Shown one piece after another: positions 8,460 through 16,201 of a stretch of DNA of 64,000 nt (position 1 is the stretch's first letter; every line of letters starts with the position of its first letter). A program made the translations under genes and the position numbers. Source of the stretch: Brachybacterium sp. P6-10-X1 (GTDB lineage Bacteria > Actinomycetota > Actinomycetes > Actinomycetales > Dermabacteraceae); assembly GCF_001969445.1 (NCBI RefSeq), contig NZ_CP017297.1, positions 3,162,001 through 3,226,000 of the forward strand, read 5' to 3'. The notes under the pieces were generated by a model, which saw only the letters and a program-made list of their open reading frames with translations, was not told the origin of the DNA and ran no database searches.

Positions 8460-9775
8460 CGGGTGTGCTCCTGCGTGGTGGGGGACTGGGAGGTGGTGGG
8501 GGCGCTGGTCGCCGCGGCGCCTGGGGCGCTCGGGTCGCCGGCCGGGGCATCGCCCGGGGCGTCCGCGGCCGCGGGGGGGACGTCCTGCCAGCGCGAGCCG
8601 TCGGCCGAACTGCCCTCGACGGCGGCCAGGACGCGCTGGACCTGCAGCGCCTCGTCGAACGACGGGGACGGGTCCGTGCCCTCGCCGATCGCCCGCACGA
8701 GGTCGGCGATCTCGTGGGTGAAGGTGTGCTCGTAGCCCAATCCGTGCCCGGTGGGCCACCACGCCGCCGCGTAGGGGTGCTCGGGCTCGGTGGTCAGCAC
8801 GCGGGTGAAGCCCTGCCGGCCGCCGGGGGCGGTCGCGTCGTAGAGCTCCAGCTCGTTCATCCGCTCGAAGTCGAAGGCGATCGACCCCGCCGAGCCGTTG
8901 ATCTCGACGCGCATCGCGTTCTTGCGGCCCTGCGCCATGCGGGTGGCCTCGAAGGATCCCAGCACGCCGCCGGCGAAGCGGGCGGTGAACAGGGCGAGGT
9001 CGTCGACCGTGACCTGCCCCCGTTCGCCGGAGACGTCTCCGGTGCCGCCGAGACCCTGGGCGGTCCCGGCCGCCGGGCGCGTCTCCACCACGGTCTCCAG
9101 CGTGCCCGCGACCGCGGCGATGTCCTGTCCGGTGATCCACTGGGTGAGGTCGATGATGTGGGCACCGATGTCGCCGAGCGCCCCGGAGCCGGCCGTGTCC
9201 TTGTCCAGGCGCCAGGTCATGGGGGCGTCGGCGTCGGAGAGCCAGTCCTGGAGGTACTGGGCGCGCACCTGCCGGATCTGCCCGACGAAGCCCTCGGCGA
9301 CGAGCCGACGCGCGTAGGCCAGGGCGGGGGTGCGGCGGTAGGAGAACCCGCAGATCGACCGTACCCCGCGGGAGCGGGCCTCGGCCGCTGCGGAGGCCAT
9401 CCGCTCGGACTCCTGGACGGAGTTCGCCAGCGGCTTCTCGCACAGCACGTGCTTGCCGGCCGCGAGGGCGGCCAGGGCGATCTCCGCGTGGGTGTCCCCG
9501 GGGGTGCAGATGTCGATCACGTCGATCTCGGGGTCCTCGACGAGATCCTGCCAGCGGGTGGTGGTCCGCGCGAAGCCGTAGCGCTCGGCGGCCGCGGCCA
9601 GCGAGCTCTCGGTGCGCCCGGCGAGGGTGGACAGCACCGGGGTGAGCGGCAGGTCGAAGAAGCGGTGGGCGGTGCGCCAGGCGTGCGAGTGGGCGGCGCC
9701 CATGAAGCCGTAGCCGACCATGCCGATGCGCAGCGGTCGGGTGGAGGTGGAAGGGGTGGTCACTGCAGGTCTCAC
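8456..9775 (-). CDS. Gfo/Idh/MocA family oxidoreductase (first gene of the trio)
   Basis: 439 residues, long for the family because of an Ala/Pro/Thr-rich tail of about 40 residues. IGMVGYGFMGAAHSHAW (about residues 17-33) is the nucleotide-binding motif, LCEKPLANS the EKP motif, and GSGALGDIGAHIIDLTQW the active-site region. The start is uncertain. A GTG at 9775 has GAGGAG only two bases upstream, while a second in-frame GTG four codons later sits about 14 bases from it. It heads the oxidoreductase-ThuA-oxidoreductase block. An acidic/Thr-rich tail is unusual and may be disordered. Confidence 0.9.
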   Translation of the reverse strand: MRPAVTTPSTSTRPLRIGMVGYGFMGAAHSHAWRTAHRFFDLPLTPVLSTLAGRTESSLAAAAERYGFARTTTRWQDLVEDPEIDVIDICTPGDTHAEIALAALAAGKHVLCEKPLANSVQESERMASAAAEARSRGVRSICGFSYRRTPALAYARRLVAEGFVGQIRQVRAQYLQDWLSDADAPMTWRLDKDTAGSGALGDIGAHIIDLTQWITGQDIAAVAGTLETVVETRPAAGTAQGLGGTGDVSGERGQVTVDDLALFTARFAGGVLGSFEATRMAQGRKNAMRVEINGSAGSIAFDFERMNELELYDATAPGGRQGFTRVLTTEPEHPYAAAWWPTGHGLGYEHTFTHEIADLVRAIGEGTDPSPSFDEALQVQRVLAAVEGSSADGSRWQDVPPAAADAPGDAPAGDPSAPGAAATSAPTTSQSPTTQEHTR

Positions 9776-9815
9776 GGCTCCTCGGGAGATGAACGGTGGA
9801 GGGCGGCGGCGGCCG

Positions 9816-9831
9816 ACGGGAACGTTCCCGT
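9816..9831. promoter_or_regulatory. Perfect 16-base palindrome, likely LacI-type operator
   Basis: ACGGGAACGTTCCCGT is fully symmetric with a central CG step, the usual form of LacI-family operators. It lies in the 85-base gap between the last permease gene and the oxidoreductase/ThuA block, where it could control an internal promoter. It differs in sequence from the CGAAA-type sites further right. Confidence 0.5.
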
Positions 9832-9860
9832 GAGCCGCCGCTGTCCATGCTATGCGGTGG

Positions 9861-10673
9861 TCACTTGCCGGCGCCGGCGGTCATGCCGCTGACCAGGTAT
9901 CGGCGGCCGACCGCGTACAGGATCACGATCGGGATCGACGACAGGGTCACGGCGGCCATCACGACCGGGATGTTCGTGGCGTACTCGCCCTGGAAGGACC
10001 ACAATGCCAAAGGGAGGGTCCTCTTGTCCGGGCTCTGCGTCAGGATCAGCGGGAACAGGAACCCGTTCCAGGACAGCAGCGCCTGGTAGACGGCGACGGT
10101 GACGAGCGCCGGGCTGGTCATCGGCAGGGCGAGTCGCCACATCTTCTGCCACTCGGTGCATCCGTCGATGTCCATCGCCTCGAACAGCTCCTTGGGCACG
10201 TCACGCATCGAGTTGGCGATGATGAGGATGCTCAGCGGGAGGCCGAAGGCGATCCCCGGGAGCATCAGCGCCGCCAGCGAGTCGTACATGTGCAGGCGGA
10301 TGATGATCAGGTAGATGGGGACGATGGTGGCCTGCACCGGGATCGCGAGCCCCAGCAGGAACAGGTTGCGCACCGGAGTGAAGAGGCGCCGATGGCCGCG
10401 GACGATCGAGTACGAGGCCATGAAGGACATGATCACCATCGGGACCACGGTGCCGACGGCGACGACCACGCTGTTGACGAGGTACATCCCGAAGTCCGCT
10501 TCGAGGACCGCGATGAAGTTCTCGATGACGGGCGGGATGGCCGGGACCACGGGGTTCGAGCCGAAGTAGGCGGCCATCGACTTGAAGCTGGTGATCAGCA
10601 CGAAGTAGATGGGCAGCAGTACGACGAGCAGCCAGAGCCAGCCGAGGGTGCCTCCGAGCCAGTTCCTCTTCAT
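9861..10673 (-). CDS. Carbohydrate ABC transporter permease (MalG/inner-membrane type)
   Basis: 270 residues, six membrane segments. The EAA loop ELFEAMDIDGCTEWQKMWRL (about residues 165-184) docks on the ATPase; here the usual AAxxDG begins with EAMDIDG. It is the second permease of an importer whose binding protein and first permease are immediately upstream. A GGAAGGAG ribosome site overlaps the end of the preceding gene and the start lies one base after that gene's stop, so it is co-transcribed. No ATPase gene is present; a shared MsiK-type ATPase elsewhere is expected. Confidence 0.93.
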   Translation of the reverse strand: MKRNWLGGTLGWLWLLVVLLPIYFVLITSFKSMAAYFGSNPVVPAIPPVIENFIAVLEADFGMYLVNSVVVAVGTVVPMVIMSFMASYSIVRGHRRLFTPVRNLFLLGLAIPVQATIVPIYLIIIRLHMYDSLAALMLPGIAFGLPLSILIIANSMRDVPKELFEAMDIDGCTEWQKMWRLALPMTSPALVTVAVYQALLSWNGFLFPLILTQSPDKRTLPLALWSFQGEYATNIPVVMAAVTLSSIPIVILYAVGRRYLVSGMTAGAGK

Positions 10674-10674
10674 G

Positions 10675-11622
10675 TCAGGCTCCTTCCATCTGGCTGGCGC
10701 CGGCGTCCTTGCCGCCCAGGCGCTGCACGCCCAGGGCGAGGCCGAGGCCGATGACGACCAGCAGCACCGCGAGGCCGCTGGCGACGCCCATCTCGTTGCC
10801 GCGGAATCCGGTCAGGTACATGTCCAGCGGCAGGATCCGGGTGGCGACTCCCGGCCCGCCCTGGGTCAGCACGAAGATGAGGTCGAAGTAGGTCAGGGCG
10901 CCGACGACCATCAGCGTCGAGCTGGTGATCATCGTGTACTTCAGCTGCGGGAGGGTGATCGAGAGGAACTGGCGCACGCGTCCCGCCCCGTCGATCTGGG
11001 CCGCCTCGTACATGCTCTGGGGGATCTGGCGCACGGCCCCCTGGTAGATGAGCGTGTGGAACGGGATGAACTGCCAGGCGATGACGAACAGCACCACGTA
11101 CCAGACCAGGGTGGTGTCCCCCAGCCAGTTCAGGGCGAAGGAATCCAGGTTCAGCCCGCTGGCCAGGCCGAAGTTCGGGTCCAGCAGGGACTTGTAGGTG
11201 ATGGCGATCGCGGCCGACGACAGCAGCAGCGGCAGGAAGTACAGCACGGCCAGCACGTTCCGGTAGCGCTGCGGCCCGGCGAGGAAGGCCCCCAGCAGGA
11301 TGCTGAGCGGAGTCTGCGTGAGCCAGGTGGCGACCACCATCAGCAGCACCAGCACCAGCCCGTTCCACGTCGAGCTGCGGGTGAGCACCTCCTTCCAGCT
11401 CGTCAGACCCGTGAACTCGATCGGGCCGATCCCGTTCCAGGTGGTGAACGACAGGGCGATGACCCCGATCAGGGGCAGCAGAGCGAAGACGCCGAACATC
11501 ACCAGGGCCGGCAGGGCGAACAGGACGTGGGACAGCTGGGGCCGGTCCCTCGTCGGTCGGCCTGTGGTGGACGGGGCATCGTCCCGGGAGGCGGGCAGGT
11601 GCGAGGTGGCGGTGGTGGTCAT
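10675..11622 (-). CDS. Carbohydrate ABC transporter permease (MalF/first permease type)
   Basis: 315 residues with a short charged N-terminus and six membrane segments. The EAA motif is SMYEAAQIDGAGRVRQFLSI, near residues 212-231. The ATG at 11622 is taken because it follows the binding-protein stop by two bases; the longer open frame upstream overlaps the binding-protein gene and has no family similarity. It forms the channel of the importer together with the following permease. Context (ROK regulator, xylA, xylB to its right) suggests xylose oligomers or a related pentoside as substrate, which is inference only. Confidence 0.93.
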   Translation of the reverse strand: MTTTATSHLPASRDDAPSTTGRPTRDRPQLSHVLFALPALVMFGVFALLPLIGVIALSFTTWNGIGPIEFTGLTSWKEVLTRSSTWNGLVLVLLMVVATWLTQTPLSILLGAFLAGPQRYRNVLAVLYFLPLLLSSAAIAITYKSLLDPNFGLASGLNLDSFALNWLGDTTLVWYVVLFVIAWQFIPFHTLIYQGAVRQIPQSMYEAAQIDGAGRVRQFLSITLPQLKYTMITSSTLMVVGALTYFDLIFVLTQGGPGVATRILPLDMYLTGFRGNEMGVASGLAVLLVVIGLGLALGVQRLGGKDAGASQMEGA

Positions 11623-11624
11623 GC

Positions 11625-12950
11625 TCAGCTCGCCGATGCGGCGTTCATGGTCTCGGCGAACTGCTCCGGCGTGATCGAGCCGAGGAAGAGCTGCTCGGTG
11701 TTGACCAGGAGCTCCTCGGCGACGGTGGGCTGGAGCGCCTGGTCCCAGGACTGGGTGAAGTCCGGGGCCTCCTGGATCGCAGCGTAGATCCACTCCAGAT
11801 AGTCGGAGTCCTCGCTCGCGGCCATGGCATCGTCCTGACCGGTGACGACGGGGACTCCGCCGGTGGCGATGATGGACTCGGCCACCGCATCGGTCATCAC
11901 GCCGTCGGTGAAGTAGGCCCGGGCGACCTCCTTCTCCTCGTCGCTCGCGTCGGCGGAGATCGACAGGTAGCCCGCCGGGTTGCCGACGAGGTTGGCCAGA
12001 TCGCCCTTGCCGCCCTCGATGGTGGGGAAGGGGTCGTAGCCGAGCCGGCCGTCCTGGACGAAGCCGTCCCCGCTGGTCTTCATCGAGCCGTAGGTCCAGC
12101 CGCCCTGGAGCATCATCGCGGCCTGGTCGGTCCACAGCAGCGCCTGGTCGCTGTTGGAGTCGGCGGCCATGGACTGGAACCCGTCGACGAAGGCCTTCGC
12201 GTCGATCAGCTCCTCGACCTTCTTGCCCATCTCCACCACAGCGTCGTCGAGCCAGGCGTCGGGCTCCCCGGCCGCGATCCGCTCGAAGACCTCCGCGCCG
12301 CCGATGCGGTCCAGCAGGTACTCCAGCCACATCATCGAGGTCCAGCGCGACTGGCCGGCCAGGGAGATCGGGGCGACGCCGGCGGAGTTCGCCTTCTCGA
12401 CGATGCTCATGAGGTCGTCCCAGGTCGTCGGCGCCTCGGCGCCGATGTCCCCGAGGACGGTCTTGTTGTGGAACAGGATGATCGGCTGGGTCGACTCGTT
12501 GGGGATCGCGTAGATCTTGTCGTCGACGGTGGCGGCGCCCCAGACGGCCTCCACGAAGCGATCCTTGACCTCGGAGTTCTCCTCGAAGAACGAGGTGAGG
12601 TCCTCCACCTGCTCGGCGGCGGCGTAGGTGCGCAGACCGCCGCCGCCCCAGCCGTAGATGATGGTCGGCGCCTCGCCGGCCCCGATCGCGGTGCGGATCT
12701 TCTGCTTGTAGGCGTCGTTCTGGAAGAACGTGAGGTCGACGGTGCCCTGGTCGAGCTCGTTGAAGGCGTCCACGGCGCCCTGGGTGATCCCCTCACCGGG
12801 CTCGCCGGAGAGGTCCCAGTAGGTGGCGGTGTTGCCACCACCGCCGCCGGAGCCGCCGGGACCGGAGGTGCCGCATCCGGCGAGGGCGAGGGCGGAGGCG
12901 CCGGCCGTGGCGCCCAGCAGGGTCCGGCGGGAGAGCTGGAGGTTCTTCAT
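11625..12950 (-). CDS. Extracellular sugar-binding lipoprotein of the ABC importer
   Basis: 441 residues. The N-terminus has SRRTLLG, consistent with Tat or Sec export, followed by the lipobox LAGC with Cys26 as the lipidated residue, then a Gly/Ser linker. The mature part has the features of family 1 solute-binding proteins, including an ATYWDLSG start, the EAPTIIYGWGG segment and the TTWDDL loop near residue 175. It captures the sugar outside the membrane and delivers it to the two permeases encoded directly downstream. It is the first gene of the operon, with a 380-base regulatory region upstream holding two inverted repeats. Confidence 0.93.
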   Translation of the reverse strand: MKNLQLSRRTLLGATAGASALALAGCGTSGPGGSGGGGGNTATYWDLSGEPGEGITQGAVDAFNELDQGTVDLTFFQNDAYKQKIRTAIGAGEAPTIIYGWGGGGLRTYAAAEQVEDLTSFFEENSEVKDRFVEAVWGAATVDDKIYAIPNESTQPIILFHNKTVLGDIGAEAPTTWDDLMSIVEKANSAGVAPISLAGQSRWTSMMWLEYLLDRIGGAEVFERIAAGEPDAWLDDAVVEMGKKVEELIDAKAFVDGFQSMAADSNSDQALLWTDQAAMMLQGGWTYGSMKTSGDGFVQDGRLGYDPFPTIEGGKGDLANLVGNPAGYLSISADASDEEKEVARAYFTDGVMTDAVAESIIATGGVPVVTGQDDAMAASEDSDYLEWIYAAIQEAPDFTQSWDQALQPTVAEELLVNTEQLFLGSITPEQFAETMNAASAS

Positions 12951-13013
12951 GACCTACTCCTGATGTCGACGGTGACGGGGTGCAGCGGTGCGAGGGTCGA
13001 GAGGCGCACCCAG

Positions 13014-13032
13014 GTAAGTGTGCCTAACTTAC
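13014..13032. promoter_or_regulatory. Inverted repeat GTAAGT-N7-ACTTAC upstream of the sugar importer
   Basis: Six-base perfect arms (13014-13019 and 13027-13032) lie 64-82 bases before the binding-protein start. The TAAGT/ACTTA core resembles the TTAGT/ACTAA element next to xylA but with shorter spacing (7 versus 11 bases), so binding by the adjacent ROK protein is possible but not shown. Confidence 0.4.
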
Positions 13033-13035
13033 AAA

Positions 13036-13072
13036 CCGAAAGTTCTGGGGTCAAGAGAGTTCGAACTTTCGG
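13036..13072. promoter_or_regulatory. Ten-base inverted repeat CCGAAAGTTC / GAACTTTCGG
   Basis: Perfect arms at 13036-13045 and 13063-13072, 17-base spacer, about 90-120 bases upstream of the binding-protein gene. Each arm contains a CGAAAG half-site like those at the GH3 and LplA-like promoters. The rest of this 380-base gap (12951-13331) contains no gene. Confidence 0.55.
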
Positions 13073-13331
13073 GATCGCTGCACCGGGGGCGCCGCATCTC
13101 GGGAGGGAGGTCTGCGCTGGACATGGCCCTGATCAGCCGGTCGCGCCCACGATGGTCACAACATGATGTCGACAGGTATCCGAAAGATTTTGCGCCGACC
13201 GGCCGATCGATTGCGGGATCGAGACGGGAGCATCAGGGGCGGGAGGAGCGGGCACGTGCGGCGCACTGCGTTCGGCGCGCAGCGGCAGACCCGGGAGCTC
13301 GCCGTCGTCGCTCGAGCCTTCGCGCGGCGCG

Positions 13332-14507
13332 TCAGTCCGCCGGGCCGACGGTGCGAGCGATCCAGGCGCCCGGGGAATCGAGGATCGGCCAGATCGCCGC
13401 GCGGGCGGCACCCCACAGCGCCGGCGCCTCGAGGTCGTCGGACCGCTCGATGACGACCTCGTCGACCTCGGCCGCGAGCGCATGGCGGTCCACCGTCTCG
13501 CGGATGAACGGGGCGATCTCGCCGGCGATCGGGCCGAGGTATCCCGAGAGCACCACGGTGGACAGGTCCAGGACGTTCAGCGCATTGGCCAGGGCGAGGC
13601 CGAGGGAGCGACCGATGGTTCCGATGACCTCCGCACGGTCGGTGCTGCGCGAGAGCTCCTCGACCAGCTCGTCGATCAGGACGTCGGTGCGCAGGCCGGC
13701 CCGCTCCCGCAGGGCGTGGTACGAGATGTAGGCCTCCAGGCAGCCGCGCCGGCCGCAGCGACACAGGGCGCCGCCCGGCTCCACGACCGTGTGTCCGAAC
13801 TCCCCGGCCCAGCCGTGGACCCCGTCGAGCACCGTGCCGTCGAGGACGATCGCGCCGCCGACGCCGGTGGAGCCCCGCACGTACATGAACGACTGCTCGG
13901 GCCGCCGGGCGATCTCGGTGAGCACGGACAGGCGGATGTCGTTGTGCACCTGGACGGGCACCCCGTCCAGCTGAGGGGTCCGGGCGAGCTCGAGGCCCAG
14001 GGGGACGTCCGTCCAGTCGAGGTTCGGGGCGGCCAGCACGGACTGCCCGTCGGGCGACATGCGTCCGGGAACGGCGGCGCAGACACCGACGAGGGTGGCC
14101 CCGGGCACGTCGGCCCGCGCCCGGTCGACGAGCCGGGCGCAGGCTCGGGCGGTCTCCTCGACGGCGTCCGCATCCACCCGGAGGTACTCGGTGTGCATGC
14201 TGAGCTGGCGACCGGCCAGATCGATCCCGAGGCAGGAGATGTGCTCGGCGGCGATCTCGAGTCCGATGCCGAGCACGGTGCCCTTCGCGGGCTGCAGGGG
14301 GACCATCGGGCGACCGCTGCCCTGCGAGACGGGGGCGTGCTCCTCGACGAGCCCGGCGGAGATCAGCTCCTCGACCAGCTTGGAGACCGTGGGTTTGGTC
14401 AGCTGCGTGGATCGGGCCAGCGTCGCCCGGGAGATCGGTTCGGTCGCCGTGGCCACGGCGCGCATGACGACCGAGAGGTTGTGCTCGCGCAGGTGCGTGG
14501 ACTGCAT
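13332..14507 (-). CDS. xylR: ROK-family transcriptional regulator, probable xylose repressor
   Basis: 391 residues. A winged helix-turn-helix comes first (ISRATLARSTQLTKPTVSKLVEELI, about residues 25-49), then a ROK/actin-like sugar-binding domain with GIGLEIAAEHISC, FMYVRGSTGVGGAIVLDG and the zinc motif CRCGRRGCLEAYIS (about residues 250-263). Such proteins are repressors released by xylose or another monosaccharide. It is divergent from xylA with an inverted repeat between them, the classic xylR-xylA arrangement; the name rests on that context. It may also act on the importer genes that follow it on the same strand, whose upstream region has related repeats. Confidence 0.88.
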   Translation of the reverse strand: MQSTHLREHNLSVVMRAVATATEPISRATLARSTQLTKPTVSKLVEELISAGLVEEHAPVSQGSGRPMVPLQPAKGTVLGIGLEIAAEHISCLGIDLAGRQLSMHTEYLRVDADAVEETARACARLVDRARADVPGATLVGVCAAVPGRMSPDGQSVLAAPNLDWTDVPLGLELARTPQLDGVPVQVHNDIRLSVLTEIARRPEQSFMYVRGSTGVGGAIVLDGTVLDGVHGWAGEFGHTVVEPGGALCRCGRRGCLEAYISYHALRERAGLRTDVLIDELVEELSRSTDRAEVIGTIGRSLGLALANALNVLDLSTVVLSGYLGPIAGEIAPFIRETVDRHALAAEVDEVVIERSDDLEAPALWGAARAAIWPILDSPGAWIARTVGPAD

Positions 14508-14545
14508 GGGGACCCTCTTCGTCGGGCGGTCTGTGGCCGGGTGGC

Positions 14546-14591
14546 TTGTGATCCGAGGGCAGACCGTCGTATGTTAGTTACTCAAACATAC
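14546..14591. promoter_or_regulatory. xylR-xylA divergent operator and promoter
   Basis: GTATGTT (14569-14575) and AACATAC (14585-14591) form a 7-base inverted repeat with nine bases between; an overlapping TTAGT/ACTAA pair is also present. TATGTT occurs as a TAnnnT -10 box on both strands inside the repeat. TTGTGA at 14546-14551 lies 18 bases from the rightward copy and could be the xylA -35. A repressor bound here would block both promoters, implying autoregulation. Confidence 0.6.
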
Positions 14592-14706
14592 TAAGCGGCT
14601 CGAGGACAGGGGTTCCCCGGAATCACCGGTTCTGCTGCGGGCATCGTATGACGACGCCCCGGGCCGCGAGGGACCTGACGAGGCCGTCCGACCAAGGAGC
14701 TCGACC

Positions 14707-15900
14707 ATGACTGCACCCACCCCCACCCGCGAGGACAAGTTCTCCTTCGGTCTGTGGACCACCGGCTGGGAGGCCCAGGACCAGTTCGGGTCCGCCTCCC
14801 GCCCGCCGCTGGAGCTGAGCGCCCACATCCGTCGGCTCTCCGAGCTCGGTGCCTGGGGCTTCACCTTCCACGACAACGACGTGGTCCCCTTCGACGCGAC
14901 CGCTGCGGAGCGCTCGCGGATCATCGACCAGCTGAAGAAGGTCACCGAGGAGACCGGCCTGGTGATCGAGATGGTCACCACCGACACCTTCGCCCATCCC
15001 GTGTTCAAGGACGGCGCGTTCACCTCCAACGATCGCGACGTGCGCCGCTTCGGCCTGCGCAAGGTGCTGGCCAATGTGGACCTCGCCGCCGAACTGGGCG
15101 CGAGCACCTTCGTCATGTGGGGTGGCCGTGAGGGCGCCGAGTACGACGGCTCGAAGGATCTCTTCGCCGCGCTCGAGCGCTACCGCGAAGGGATCGACAC
15201 CGTCGCGGGCTACATCAAGGACAAGGGCTACGACCTGCGCATCGGCCTCGAGCCGAAGCCCAACGAGCCCCGCGGCAACATCTTCCTGCCCACCGTCGGC
15301 CACGCGTTGGCCTTCATCGAGCAGCTCGAGCACGGCGACATCGTGGGGATCAACCCCGAGACCGGTCACGAGCAGATGGCGACGCTGAACTACACCCACG
15401 GTCTCGCCCAGGCGCTGTGGTCCGAGAAGCTGTTCCACATCGACCTCAACGGGCAGCACGGCCCGATGTACGACCAGGACCTCGTGTTCGGCCATGGCGA
15501 CCTGATCAGCGCCTTCTTCACGGTTGACCTGCTCGAGAACGGGTTCCCGTCCAAGCCCGGTGCCTACGAGGGCGCCCGCCACTTCGATTTCAAGCCCTCG
15601 CGCACCGAGCACGAGAAGGGCCAGTACGACGCGGCGGCGGCGAACATGGAGATGTACCTGATGCTCAAGGAGCGTGCGATCGCGTTCCGTCAGGACGCCG
15701 AGGTGCAGGAGGCGCTGAGCTACTCCGGCGTCGACGAGCTCGCGCAGCCCACCATCGCCGAGGGCGAGTCCCTCGCGGACCTGCTCGCGGACCGCTCCAC
15801 CTACGAGGAGTTCGATCCCGACAAGGCCGGCGAGCGCAACTACGGCTTCGTGCGCCTGCAGCAGCTGGCCCTGCAGCATCTGCTCGGCTTCCGCGCCTGA
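14707..15900 (+). CDS. xylA: Xylose isomerase
   Basis: 397 residues, the length of the class I actinobacterial enzyme. It interconverts D-xylose and D-xylulose in the cytoplasm using two divalent metals. Key residues are all visible: His55 and Asp58 in FHDND, the [13 protein letters not shown] substrate loop, Glu182 and Lys184 in [11 protein letters not shown], Glu218 and His221 in NPETGHEQ, and Asp256/Asp258 in MYDQD. AAGGAG (14694-14699) precedes the ATG. It is followed by a terminator-like hairpin and, 300 bases later, by xylB, and is divergent from a ROK repressor, so xylose induction is expected. Confidence 0.98.
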   Translation: MTAPTPTREDKFSFGLWTTGWEAQDQFGSASRPPLELSAHIRRLSELGAWGFTFHDNDVVPFDATAAERSRIIDQLKKVTEETGLVIEMVTTDTFAHPVFKDGAFTSNDRDVRRFGLRKVLANVDLAAELGASTFVMWGGREGAEYDGSKDLFAALERYREGIDTVAGYIKDKGYDLRIGLEPKPNEPRGNIFLPTVGHALAFIEQLEHGDIVGINPETGHEQMATLNYTHGLAQALWSEKLFHIDLNGQHGPMYDQDLVFGHGDLISAFFTVDLLENGFPSKPGAYEGARHFDFKPSRTEHEKGQYDAAAANMEMYLMLKERAIAFRQDAEVQEALSYSGVDELAQPTIAEGESLADLLADRSTYEEFDPDKAGERNYGFVRLQQLALQHLLGFRA

Positions 15901-15939
15901 GGCCGGCCCGGGGCGGCTCGGGCCCCCGCCGGGCCGGCC
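15901..15939 (+). terminator. Hairpin directly after xylA
   Basis: Perfect 11-base stem, GGCCGGCCCGG at 15901-15911 pairing with 15929-15939, loop of 17 bases, no U-tract. It begins at the xylA stop codon and would separate or attenuate transcription into xylB. Confidence 0.55.
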
Positions 15940-16050
15940 CGGGCCGCGGACCACCCCGGGCCGCGGACCGGCTCGATGCCTGGGTGGGGTCCGGCAGGTC
16001 CTGCGTCCTCGGACGGTGCTCGCGGGGATGCCGGATGCGCTGGTGGCAAT

Positions 16051-16140
16051 CGCGTCCACTGGCGATATAGGAGCAAGGCCCCTCGATATCAGGCTCCCTC
16101 GATATCAGGCTTGCCTGCTCGTATAACGCCAGTGGATGCG
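16051..16140. repeat. Palindromic intergenic repeat, copy A
   Basis: The ends are inverted: CGCGTCCACTGGCG at 16051-16064 is answered at 16127-16140 by the complement of CGCATCCACTGGCG. Inner arms carry TATAGGAGCA and TGCTCGTATA. Between the arms is a perfect 16-base tandem duplication (16080-16095 and 16096-16111, CCCTCGATATCAGGCT). The outer sequence recurs at 47241-47314. It lies between xylA and xylB, inside no gene. Confidence 0.8.
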
Positions 16141-16201
16141 AACGCGCCCCGTACGCTAGCTCGCACGCCCCTCTCCGCCCACGACCCGCAAAGGATCCCC
16201 G

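Noticed and set aside
16051-16140. The palindromic element as an integron attC or phage attachment site
   Set aside because: No integrase, cassette genes or conserved core-site sequences are present, and the copy at 47241 is also isolated.
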